A program made the position numbers and the translations under genes. Shown here piece by piece: positions 18,081 to 26,469 of a DNA stretch of 64,000 nt. The notes under the pieces were generated by a model. It saw only the letters and a program-made list of their open reading frames with translations, was not told the DNA's origin and did not search any database. Origin of the DNA: DASZRZ01 sp963732925 (GTDB lineage Bacteria > Acidobacteriota > Terriglobia > Terriglobales > Acidobacteriaceae); the NCBI GenBank assembly GCA_963732925.1, contig CAVTBJ010000009.1, positions 124,001 through 188,000 on the forward strand, in the 5' to 3' direction. Numbering within the stretch: the stretch's first letter is position 1; every line of letters begins with the position of its first letter.

Positions 18081-18797
18081 TTACTGGCCTGCGCTGGCCT
18101 GCGAGGCTCCGTTATCCTGCATGTTGGTCATCAGGGTCACGTCCACGCGGCGGTTTTTGGCGCGGCCGTCACGGGTCTTGTTGGACTCCGCCGGCTTCGC
18201 CTCGCCCATTCCCAGCACGTGAATGCGGAATGCCGGGACATCGTATTTGGCAACCAAATACTGGATCACGGTATCGGCGCGCCGCTTGCTAAGAATCGCG
18301 TTGTAAGCCGCAGGTCCTGTGGAATCCGCATTTCCGTCGACCACGACCACATAATTCTTCGCACTCTGCAGCTGGGGAGCCATCTGGTCCAAAGCCTGCT
18401 TGGCCTCGCTCGTCAGGTTCCACTTGTCAAAGCCGAAGTGTACGGAGGTCTCGACCACAGCGCGGTAGTTATCGAGGTTGAGCACCGTCTGGGTCAGAGT
18501 GTTGGCGCGATTGACCGCCGTGGATGCCGTCTGCTGCGCCTGGCTGGCCGACTGGTCCGCAGCCGTCGCCTTCTGATTGGCCTGGGACGCCGCCGCCTGC
18601 ACGCTCTGAATACCCTGTTGAGCCCGCGCGTCCACATCCTTGATGTCGTTGGTATTCTTGGCGGTCTGCTGATCAAGGTCGTTCACTTTGTCAACAATGG
18701 GGGCGAGTTGCTGCCGGACGTGGTTCTTGGTGGCACAACCCACCATCAATGGCACACTCAGTGCAGCCGCCGCAGCAAACACCTGAAACGTCTTCAT
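18081..18797 (-). CDS. OmpA/Pal-like peptidoglycan-binding lipoprotein
   Basis: The 238-residue protein has a lipoprotein signal ending LMVGC (Cys 21), a long Ala/Gln-rich helical region (about 25-110) that should form a coiled coil, and an OmpA-like domain (about 115-228) with VHFGFDKWNLT, DGNADSTGPAAYN, SKRRADTVIQYL and the C-terminal NRRVDVTL. Such proteins anchor the outer membrane to peptidoglycan. The coiled-coil insertion distinguishes it from E. coli Pal and recalls Lpp/OmpA hybrids common in Acidobacteria. A terminator follows it. Confidence 0.88.
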   Translation of the reverse strand: MKTFQVFAAAAALSVPLMVGCATKNHVRQQLAPIVDKVNDLDQQTAKNTNDIKDVDARAQQGIQSVQAAASQANQKATAADQSASQAQQTASTAVNRANTLTQTVLNLDNYRAVVETSVHFGFDKWNLTSEAKQALDQMAPQLQSAKNYVVVVDGNADSTGPAAYNAILSKRRADTVIQYLVAKYDVPAFRIHVLGMGEAKPAESNKTRDGRAKNRRVDVTLMTNMQDNGASQASAGQ

Positions 18798-19144
18798 AAA
18801 AATTTGCTCCTTGCCTTCCCGCAGCCTGATTCCCGAATTTTGTACTCCCCTGGAAGTTTTGGAAGGAGCTCACTGCCTGCTGTTCCCCAATGCGCTTACG
18901 ATTGTCGCCAGGATCCCAGTAGCTCCGTTCCAACGCATAGATTACGTGCACGCCACCTGCCATTCCGAATCGCCGCGGATATCAGCGCTAAAGGCTGTGA
19001 ATTCAATTGATTGTGTAACGCCCCGTCCCGGAGGCTTAAGGCCCACCGAGCAAGAGCGAGGGATGCAGTAGAATTTTTTCATAGAGCACCCGGCTTGGCC
19101 CCGCGATTCGTCAACAGCGAACGGCGCGAACCCGAAACCCCCAA
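18798..19144. other. Divergent intergenic region before uvrC
   Basis: These 347 bases lie between the leftward OmpA-like gene and rightward uvrC. A TAGAAT at 19070-19075 could serve as a -10 box for uvrC, but no -35 match was found. No ORF here is convincing and no RNA was recognised. Confidence 0.35.
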
Positions 19145-20980
19145 ATGGACTTGGTGGAAAAAATTCGTACCTTGCCCACCTCGCCCGGCGTGTACCTGTA
19201 CAAGAACGCCGAAGGGCAGGTGATTTACGTCGGCAAGGCCAAGAGCCTGAGGGCCCGTGTCCGCAACTACTTTGCCGAGGGCAGAATTGAGGATGCCAAG
19301 ACCGACAGCCTTCTGCGAGAAGCCGTCGACCTTGAGTATATCGTCGTTGCCAATGATAAGGAAGCGCTGGCACTGGAAAACAATCTGATCAAGCAGAAGA
19401 AGCCACGCTTCAACATCCTGCTGCGGGACGACAAGACATATCCCTATATCAAGCTGACTTTGGGGGAGCGCTTTCCGCGGGTCTTCGTCACCCGCCGGCT
19501 GCGCAAGGACGGCAGCGCCTATTATGGGCCTTACTTTCCGGCGAATCTGGCTTACCGGACGGTGGACCTCATCCATCGCTACTTCCTGCTACCCTCCTGC
19601 ACGGTGGACCTGCGCCGCTTCCATCCGCGTCCCTGCCTGCAGTACTACATTGGACGCTGTCTCGGGCCGTGTGTGGAAGGCATGGTCACTGCGGAGGCCT
19701 ACCAGGAAGCGGTGCGCGACGTGCGCCTGTTCCTGGAGGGCCGGCAAAGCGAGCTATCGCGTTCTCTGCAACAGCGCATGCAAGCCGCCGCCGACGACCA
19801 GCAGTACGAACTGGCGGCCAAGTACCGCGACCTGATCTCCACTGTAGAAGACCTGCAGGCCCGCCAGCGCATCGCCGCGACCGAAGGCAATGATGCTGAC
19901 GTGTTCGGCTATCATTGGGAAAACAGCATGCTCGCCGTGAACCTCTTCCACATGCGCGGAGGCCGAGTGCTTGACCGCCGCGAGTTTTTCTGGGAAGACG
20001 TGCCGACAGCGGCTCTCCACGAATTGCCCGACGGCAGCAGCACGTTTGATCCGGGCGTGTTCTTCTCTTCCCTCTTGCAGCAGCTCTATCTGGACCAGCA
20101 GTATGTGCCACGCAACATTTACGTCCCGGTGGATTTCGAGGACCGAGAAACTCTGGAGGACCTGCTCAGCGAAGGCTGCGGCCATCGCATTGAAATCGCC
20201 ATCCCGCAGCGCGGAGATAAGCTCGCGCTGATCGACCTGGCCTCCAGCAACGCCAAGCAGTCTTATGACCAGCGCTTCCGCGTGATGAAACCGGCCACGC
20301 GGCAGATTCAGGAGGCGTTGCAGGACGCGCTGACCCTGCCCGATCTGCCGTGCCGCATCGAGTGCTTCGACATCTCGCATATTCAGGGAGCGGAAACCGT
20401 TGCTTCCATGGTGGTGTGGGAAGACGGCAGGATGAAGAAGAGTGACTACCGCAAGTTCATCATTCGCGATGTCGAGGGCGTGGACGACTTCGCTTCGATG
20501 CGCGAGGTGGTCACCCGGCGCTACCAGCGGCTGCAGGCGGAAAAACACCCCATGCCCAGCCTGATACTGATCGACGGGGGCATCGGGCAGTTGCATGCTG
20601 CGGCGGAAGCCCTGGACGCGCTCACCATCACCACGCAACCGCTGGCCTCCATCGCCAAGCGGGAAGAGATCATCTACGTTCACGGGCAGGAAGATGAGCC
20701 CGTTGTGCTCGATCACCACTCACCCGTGCTGCACCTGGTTCAACTCATCCGCGATGAAGCCCACCGCTTCGCCGTGACCTTCCACCGCAAACGCCGCCAG
20801 ATGCGCGACCGCTCCACGCAACTGCGCGAAATTCCCGGAGTGGGCGCGAGCACCACGCGACGCCTCCTGGAACACTTCGGCAGCCTGCAGGCCGTGAAAC
20901 AGGCTGATGCAGCCGCGCTTTCTGCGGTCGTCACTCGGCCGCAAGCGGAGGCAATCCTGGATTATTTTCGGCGGCAATAG
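19145..20980 (+). CDS. uvrC: UvrABC excinuclease subunit C
   Basis: The 611-residue protein has the full UvrC layout: GIY-YIG nuclease (about 13-92, with SPGVYLYKNAEGQVIYVGKAK), a UVR UvrB-binding helix pair (about 198-232), the RNase H-like endonuclease region with CFDISHIQG, and a C-terminal helix-hairpin-helix pair (IPGVGASTTRRLLEHFG). UvrC makes the two incisions around a lesion in nucleotide excision repair, acting after UvrA and UvrB, which are not in the window. No good ribosome-binding site precedes the ATG, but the first motif is close to it, so the start is probably right. Confidence 0.96.
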   Translation: MDLVEKIRTLPTSPGVYLYKNAEGQVIYVGKAKSLRARVRNYFAEGRIEDAKTDSLLREAVDLEYIVVANDKEALALENNLIKQKKPRFNILLRDDKTYPYIKLTLGERFPRVFVTRRLRKDGSAYYGPYFPANLAYRTVDLIHRYFLLPSCTVDLRRFHPRPCLQYYIGRCLGPCVEGMVTAEAYQEAVRDVRLFLEGRQSELSRSLQQRMQAAADDQQYELAAKYRDLISTVEDLQARQRIAATEGNDADVFGYHWENSMLAVNLFHMRGGRVLDRREFFWEDVPTAALHELPDGSSTFDPGVFFSSLLQQLYLDQQYVPRNIYVPVDFEDRETLEDLLSEGCGHRIEIAIPQRGDKLALIDLASSNAKQSYDQRFRVMKPATRQIQEALQDALTLPDLPCRIECFDISHIQGAETVASMVVWEDGRMKKSDYRKFIIRDVEGVDDFASMREVVTRRYQRLQAEKHPMPSLILIDGGIGQLHAAAEALDALTITTQPLASIAKREEIIYVHGQEDEPVVLDHHSPVLHLVQLIRDEAHRFAVTFHRKRRQMRDRSTQLREIPGVGASTTRRLLEHFGSLQAVKQADAAALSAVVTRPQAEAILDYFRRQ

Positions 20981-21362
20981 AGAGGTCGCTCCTAGAGTTC
21001 GCTGTGGGCGCGAGTCATCTTGAGCGAAACGAAAGATCCCATAAGTCCAGATCAAGAGAAAACAGCATGCAGGCATTCGGCCGCCGCCACCAGGAGAGCG
21101 CCTGTGCGCGCCACTTGAGGCACACTCGTGCGCGATCTTTCGCTCCGCTCACGATGAAACGAAATCACAGAATTTTCTGCAACCATATCCCGCGGTTTTC
21201 GGCAATTCGCATTGTCGTTGAATCCGCGCACGCTTACCGCCGTGCCGTCCTGGAGAATTCCGGAGTTCCTGTTCGTCCTGCCTGCGGAAAGAAAGAGGCC
21301 CGGCTGGCTTGCGCCGCCGGGCCGGGCGCAACTGAGTGGAAACGTGAATTGCAATCGACTGT
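20981..21362. other. Convergent intergenic region with inverted repeat pair
   Basis: This 382-base gap separates convergent uvrC and metG. It contains two approximately complementary copies of a GATCTTTCG(C)TC...GATGA element, at about 21017-21041 and 21135-21158, which could pair around about 95 bases. A terminator-like hairpin for metG lies at its right end. No gene is supported. Confidence 0.5.
21284..21323 (-). terminator. Probable terminator downstream of metG
   Basis: GGCCCGGC at 21297-21304 pairs with GCCGGGCC at 21316-21323. Read on the minus strand the stem is followed by CTCTTTCTTTCC, a modest U-rich tail, 40 bases after the metG stop. Confidence 0.6.
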
Positions 21363-23369
21363 TTACTTCAGACGCGCGCCCACGGGAACATCCTCCAGGA
21401 ACCCCGCCAGCACCGGCTTGCCGTCCCCCAGAGAGGCTGCCACGATCATGCCGTTCGACTCCAGGCCCCGCAGCTTGCGTGGCTGCAGATTGGCCACAAT
21501 CACCACCTTGCGTCCGACCAGTGACTCCGGCGCATAGGCCTCCGCGATACCGGCAACGATCTGCCGCACTTCGTCGCCCATATCCACCTCCAGGCGCAGC
21601 AGCTTGTCGGCGCCTTTCACCTTTTCCGCAGTCTTGATTTGGCCCACGCGCAGTTCCACTTTGGCGAAGTCGTCAATGGTAATTTTCGTGCCCACACCGT
21701 TCGAGACCGCAGCCGCAGCAACCGCAGCGGCGCCCACTGCGCTCGTGGAGGGCTTTGCCTCGGCCGGAGATTCTCGTCCTTCCTGCTCCTTTTCCTGCAT
21801 TCTCGTCACCGTGGTTTTGTCTGCCCGCGGAAATACCGGCTCGACTGCGCCCAGTTTACTTCCCAATTCCAATTGGCCCCATGTCAGGCCGTCCAAGCGG
21901 AAACGCGAAATATCCCCTAATCCCAGCTGGGACCAGATTCGCGCACTGGACTCGGGAATCACAGGATGCACCAGCGCCGTGACCACCCGCAGCGCCTCGG
22001 CCGCCGTATAGAGCACGGTAGCAAGACGCGACCGACTCTCCTGCTCCTGCTTCTCCGCCAGGGCCCAGGGTTCGTTTTCCACGATGTACTTGTTCACCGC
22101 GGCCACCAGCGTCCAGGCCGATTCCAAGGCGCGCGAGAACTGGTAGTCGTCGAACAGCGCGGTAGCATTCCCGATCACCTGCTCCGCCAGTTGCGCGATC
22201 GCCTTGTCCCCCGCAGTGCGCGAACCGGCCGAAGGAGCCGAGGGATATGGGACCTCGCCGCGGAAGTAGCGGTGGATCATGGCCAGGGTGCGACTGGCCA
22301 GGTTTCCGTAATCGTTGGCCAGATCGGCGTTGTAGCGTCCCACCAGGGCATCGAAGCTGAAGGATCCATCCTGCCCGAACACCACCTCGCGCAGCAGAAA
22401 GTAACGCAGCGCATCCAGGTTGAGGGTGTCAATGACCGTGTCCGGGCGCACGATGTTGCCGCGCGACTTGGACATCTTGTCCTGCTCGAACAGCAGCCAC
22501 CCGTGAGCCACAATTGAGTTGGGCAGCGGCAACTCGGCAGCCATCAGGAATGCGGGCCAGTACACGCAATGGAAGCGGACGATCTCCTTGCCGATCATGT
22601 GTACATCGGCGGGCCAGTAGTGATGGAAACGCTCCTGGTCCTTAGGATCAGGCGATCCATAGCCGAGCGCGCTGATGTAGTTCGCCAGCGCGTCCAGCCA
22701 GACGTAAATCACATGCTTGGGATCGCCCGGCACCGGGATTCCCCACTGGAAGGTGCTGCGGCTGATGGAAAGATCGCGCAATCCGCCACGCACGAACGAC
22801 ATCACTTCATTGCGCCGCGTCTCCGGACGAATGAACTCCGGATGCTGCTGGTAGTACTCCAGCAACTTCTCCTGGAAGGCAGACAGCTTGAAAAAGTAAT
22901 TCTCTTCGCTGATGGTTTCGGTGGGCCGGCCACACTCGGGACAGGGCGCGCCCGGGCCAACGGCATCGACATATAAATTATCGAACGTGCAGTACTGCCC
23001 GCTGTAGTGCCCTTTGTAAATCCAACCCTTGCTCTGTAAAACCTGGAACAGCGCCTGCACTCCGCGCTTGTGTTCAGGATCGGTGGTGCGGATGAACTTA
23101 TCGTAGGTTGCGCCCACACGATTCGCCATGGCGCGAAACTGCGCCGCGATGCGATCGGAATGAACCTGGGGATCGAGGCCCGCCGCCCGCGCCGCCCGCT
23201 CTACGTTCACTCCATGCTCGTCGGTGCCGGTCAGGAAAAACGTGTCGATGCCCAGCATGCGCTTGCGGCGGGCGATGGCGTCGCAAACAATAGTGGTGTA
23301 GGCGTGCCCAAGATGCGGCTTGGCATTCACGTAATAGATCGGCGTGGTGATAAAGAACTTCTCGGCCAT
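21363..23369 (-). CDS. metG: Methionyl-tRNA synthetase
   Basis: The 668-residue class I synthetase has the HIGH motif as PHLGHAY (residues about 17-23), the KMSKS loop in KMSKSRGN, a single zinc knuckle (CPECGRP), and a C-terminal tRNA-binding (Trbp111-like) domain starting near IDDFAKVELRVGQIK that dimerises the enzyme. It charges tRNA-Met with methionine. An Ala-rich linker (about 545-565) joins the catalytic part to the C-terminal domain. The gene is intact, in contrast to the heavily frameshifted argS nearby. It lies 17 bases downstream of larC on the same strand. Confidence 0.96.
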   Translation of the reverse strand: MAEKFFITTPIYYVNAKPHLGHAYTTIVCDAIARRKRMLGIDTFFLTGTDEHGVNVERAARAAGLDPQVHSDRIAAQFRAMANRVGATYDKFIRTTDPEHKRGVQALFQVLQSKGWIYKGHYSGQYCTFDNLYVDAVGPGAPCPECGRPTETISEENYFFKLSAFQEKLLEYYQQHPEFIRPETRRNEVMSFVRGGLRDLSISRSTFQWGIPVPGDPKHVIYVWLDALANYISALGYGSPDPKDQERFHHYWPADVHMIGKEIVRFHCVYWPAFLMAAELPLPNSIVAHGWLLFEQDKMSKSRGNIVRPDTVIDTLNLDALRYFLLREVVFGQDGSFSFDALVGRYNADLANDYGNLASRTLAMIHRYFRGEVPYPSAPSAGSRTAGDKAIAQLAEQVIGNATALFDDYQFSRALESAWTLVAAVNKYIVENEPWALAEKQEQESRSRLATVLYTAAEALRVVTALVHPVIPESSARIWSQLGLGDISRFRLDGLTWGQLELGSKLGAVEPVFPRADKTTVTRMQEKEQEGRESPAEAKPSTSAVGAAAVAAAAVSNGVGTKITIDDFAKVELRVGQIKTAEKVKGADKLLRLEVDMGDEVRQIVAGIAEAYAPESLVGRKVVIVANLQPRKLRGLESNGMIVAASLGDGKPVLAGFLEDVPVGARLK

Positions 23370-23386
23370 TGCTTGCGTCTCGTTGC

Positions 23387-24865
23387 TCAGCGCTTCGCTC
23401 CCCGAGTGCGATTTTCTTTCTTGACTGGTGTCCCGCCTTTGGAGGCGTTGCCGGTCGCCCTCTTCTTTTTCTTTTCGTTTTTCTTTTCGACGGGGGCGCC
23501 GGGAAGGTCCCCCGCATGCTCCAGGTAGGCCTTGATCGCCTCCTGCATCACGGACTTCAGAGGCACACTGTTTTCGGCGGCAAGCCGACGGCAGTCTTCA
23601 TACTCAGGAGCATAGTTTGCCAGCGTTCCATTCAGGCTGGCTATTTTGATTCGGACTTGGCCCCACGGCGTCCGCGCCGCCACCCAGCGGCGTTCCAGGA
23701 CCAAGCGGCGGTCCTCCCGCAGGCGCACGCCCAGGGTTGTGGTCTCCGCAAAAATCAATTTCGCCAGGGTCTCCGCCTGCTGCGGTCGCGCCAGCACCGT
23801 AAGCAGCATGCCGGGGCGGTTCTTCTTCATGTGCAGCGGCGCCGCAAACACATCCAGCGCGCCTTCGGCGAGCACCCGCTCCATCACATAGCCAAACACC
23901 TGCGGATTGAGGTCATCGACGCTGGCTTCCAGAACCGTCACCCGATCCTCGGCGAATGCATGCCGGGACTCCGGGCCGCCGGATGCGTGCCCGGACAGCT
24001 CTCCCAGGGTGATGCGCAGCACGTTGGCCGCGTTCTCCAAGTCCCGTGATCCCGCTCCATATCCCACGGCTGAAGCCTGCATCGCCGGAAACGCGCGGAA
24101 CTCCGGAGCCAGGGCCCGCACCAGAGCCGCTCCCGTCGGCGTAACCAGTTCCACCTGCTCCCCCGAAGAATAAACGGGAGCCCCCTTCAGCAATTCGAGT
24201 GTAGCCGGTGCAGGGATGGGAAAGCGTCCATGAGCGCATTCCACAGTGCCTCCACCCACGTTCAGCGGCGAGCATATCCAGCGATCCACTGCCAGGGCCT
24301 CGGCTCCCACAGCGCCGCAGATCACATCCACCAGGGCGTCCACAGCGCCGACTTCGTGGAAGTGAATTTTCTCCAGGCTGGTGTTGTGGATCTTCGACTC
24401 CGCGGCTCCCAAGGCATCGAACGCTGCAGTCGCGATTTCCTTCGCCCGCTTCCCGATCGGCGTCCGCCCGATGATGGACCGGATCTCGGTCAGTACCCGG
24501 CCATGCTCGTGGGAGCGCTTACGCGCATGAGAATGAGGATCGTCCTGGTGGTGGTGATGTTCGTGGTCGCCGTGCTCGTGAGAGTGCTCGTGATCTTCCC
24601 TGGACGCCTGCCGCTTGGAGCCTGAACTCTTCGTTTGCGCCCAGTACTCCTCCCGTGGCAGTTCCTTGTCACCATGGACCAGCACGTCCACCTTGGTGGC
24701 CGAGATTCCACTGCGAGTGACGCGGTGGACCTCAAGGGTCGCTCCCAGGTCCAGTGCCGCTGCGGTCTCTTCCAGCAGGCGCACCGGCACCCCGGCGTCC
24801 ACCAGCGCGCCCAGAAACATGTCGCCGCTGATGCCGGAAAAGCAGTCAAGGTAGGCAATGCGCAT
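23387..24865 (-). CDS. larC: LarC-family nickel-insertion protein (DUF111)
   Basis: The 492-residue protein begins MRIAYLDCFSGISGDMFLGAL, the signature of LarC, the CTP-dependent enzyme that inserts nickel into the pincer cofactor of lactate racemase. The frame opens eight codons earlier at 24889, but the conserved motif starts at 24865. A histidine-rich stretch at about 92-122 is a likely metal-binding insertion. Further conserved parts are VGAVDALVDVICGAVG and ETVTPTGAALVRA-like segments. In some lactobacilli larC is expressed by programmed frameshift; here it is one continuous frame. LarA, LarB and LarE are not in the window, so the cofactor's use is unclear. Confidence 0.88.
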   Translation of the reverse strand: MRIAYLDCFSGISGDMFLGALVDAGVPVRLLEETAAALDLGATLEVHRVTRSGISATKVDVLVHGDKELPREEYWAQTKSSGSKRQASREDHEHSHEHGDHEHHHHQDDPHSHARKRSHEHGRVLTEIRSIIGRTPIGKRAKEIATAAFDALGAAESKIHNTSLEKIHFHEVGAVDALVDVICGAVGAEALAVDRWICSPLNVGGGTVECAHGRFPIPAPATLELLKGAPVYSSGEQVELVTPTGAALVRALAPEFRAFPAMQASAVGYGAGSRDLENAANVLRITLGELSGHASGGPESRHAFAEDRVTVLEASVDDLNPQVFGYVMERVLAEGALDVFAAPLHMKKNRPGMLLTVLARPQQAETLAKLIFAETTTLGVRLREDRRLVLERRWVAARTPWGQVRIKIASLNGTLANYAPEYEDCRRLAAENSVPLKSVMQEAIKAYLEHAGDLPGAPVEKKNEKKKKRATGNASKGGTPVKKENRTRGAKR

Positions 24866-24955
24866 AGAAATGGCCCGCTCGCAACTCATCAGTTTACCAG
24901 CCCTCCGAGCCGGAGGCCTCTTCTAGCGGCAAACCTGCCCACATTGCGGACAGCG

Positions 24956-25375
24956 TCAGCGCACGAACAGGCTGAAGGTAAGAATCACGAGCACGAAGGA
25001 GGTGATGACTGTGTACTTCCAATTCTTCAAGACGGCCATGAAGTAGAAGACGGAAAGAACAACGCGCAGGTACGGAGTCAGCATCAGCGTGGCAATGCCG
25101 CCATTGATCAGCGCCGTAGGCTGAACCTGACCGTTCCATGCCATTCCGAGTTCGGCGGCCAGCAGTTGAAATAAATTCATGCCGGCCAACTCGTAATCCA
25201 GGCTGAGATGGCCGGTGGCAACGAAATTCCAGATCAATCCGGCGAGAATCAGAGCCATACTGAGCAGTACACCGACCAAGAGGGAGGTCCCCAGCAGGAC
25301 CTCCATTCTTGCCTGGCTATCAGCAGCGGAGGAGGCTCCGGGAGGAGCCGTGGAACGCGAAGGATTCTTCATCAT
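24956..25375 (-). CDS. DUF1634 membrane protein
   Basis: This 139-residue protein has three hydrophobic segments, at about 28-52, 85-100 and 105-138, and the look of the DUF1634 family, whose genes are often found beside TauE/SafE permeases. That is the case here: its ATG overlaps the stop of the permease gene in an ATGA arrangement, so the two are translationally coupled. It may be an accessory subunit of the exporter. Family assignment is by pattern and context. Confidence 0.75.
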   Translation of the reverse strand: MMKNPSRSTAPPGASSAADSQARMEVLLGTSLLVGVLLSMALILAGLIWNFVATGHLSLDYELAGMNLFQLLAAELGMAWNGQVQPTALINGGIATLMLTPYLRVVLSVFYFMAVLKNWKYTVITSFVLVILTFSLFVR

Positions 25376-26301
25376 GCCCCCCGCACCCCGCGAAGAATCA
25401 TTTCCACTGCCAGCACGATCAGGATCACCAGGAAAAACTGCCGGATGGCGCGGTTGGACAGCCGCACCAGCAGGCGCGTGCCCAGAAAGGCTCCCAGCAC
25501 GACTCCCACGATTGCCGGCGCCGCCAACCCCGGATCAATCAAGCCCGCAATCAGGTAGACGCTTGCGCCTGCCAGAGCAGTCACCCCGATGATGAGATTG
25601 CTCGTCGTGGTGGAAACCTTCGGAGGCAAGCCCATGACCAGGTCGTGGATCAGGACTTTCACCGCCCCGGCGCCAATGCCCAGCAGGCCGGCAATGATGC
25701 CCGCGCCGAACATCAGGGGCGCTCCCAGGTAAGCCCGGCGGCCGCGGTACTGAATGGTCTGATGTTGGGCCGCGTCGTAATAGCTGCCCTCCAGCTCCAG
25801 CCAGCGGGAAACCCCGTCCTGGGGTCCCGTCTGCCATGACTCGTAGGGGACAAATACCAACGTGATCCACGATCCCAGCAGTACGAGGCCGAAGATGATG
25901 AAGAGCGGCCGAGGCGAGGTAGCCAGGGTGATGTCGGCGCCGACCAGGGCTCCTGCAATCGTGAACATCTCGAGAAACATCCCCACCTTGAGATTGGTGA
26001 TGTGGTCGCGGACGTAAGCCGAGGCTGAGCCGCTGGAAGTGGCGATAACCGAAAGGATGCTCAGCGCGATGGCGTGCTTGATGTCAACGCCAAGAAAAGT
26101 CAGCACGGGAATCAGAATGATGCCTCCGCCCATCCCGCCCATGGCGCCCACAAACCCGGCCAGCACCGAAACCAGAAACACAATGAGCGGATTGACCGCC
26201 TTCAGGGAGGCGGCGGCCGCACCAAGTCCGCTGCCCTGAAAAACCAGGGCGAGTGCGGCAAAGTTCTGAAGGGCCACGGGCCCGCTTCCCATGCCAGCCA
26301 T
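25372..26301 (-). CDS. TauE/SafE-family anion or sulfur-compound permease
   Basis: The 309-residue membrane protein has repeated glycine-rich helices typical of TauE/SafE: VLAGFVGAMGGMGGGIILIPVL near residue 45 and GIIAGLLGIGAGAVKVLI in the second half, the two internally duplicated GxGGG-type motifs. Members export sulfite, sulfoacetate or related anions, and the true substrate cannot be told from sequence. An insertion of about 45 residues between the halves (around 150-195) is longer than in minimal members. It is followed by the overlapping DUF1634 gene and then larC and metG on the same strand. Confidence 0.85.
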   Translation of the reverse strand: MAGMGSGPVALQNFAALALVFQGSGLGAAAASLKAVNPLIVFLVSVLAGFVGAMGGMGGGIILIPVLTFLGVDIKHAIALSILSVIATSSGSASAYVRDHITNLKVGMFLEMFTIAGALVGADITLATSPRPLFIIFGLVLLGSWITLVFVPYESWQTGPQDGVSRWLELEGSYYDAAQHQTIQYRGRRAYLGAPLMFGAGIIAGLLGIGAGAVKVLIHDLVMGLPPKVSTTTSNLIIGVTALAGASVYLIAGLIDPGLAAPAIVGVVLGAFLGTRLLVRLSNRAIRQFFLVILIVLAVEMILRGVRGA

Positions 26302-26425
26302 CTTGAGATCAGTGCAACCCGTGCAGGCATGCCGCGGAGGGGATCGGTGCCGGAACTGTTGCGGAAACAGGTGCTCCCCGCCGCCGTTTTAAGATGCGCG
26401 CTCCCGGGAGGAAGCCTGCGATTGC

Positions 26426-26431
26426 TATAAT
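26426..26431 (+). promoter_or_regulatory. Extended -10 promoter for argS
   Basis: TATAAT is preceded by TGC, forming an extended -10 element. Transcription would begin near 26438, about 30 bases before the argS start codon. No -35 match is visible. Confidence 0.5.
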
Positions 26432-26469
26432 CACTCGTTTTCTCCGCGCAGAAGAAGGATTCTGTTCCA

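Noticed and set aside
24500..24620. His-rich repeat region as a possible repeat array or CRISPR
   Set aside because: It is a coding His/Asp/Glu-rich stretch inside larC, without unit-and-spacer order.
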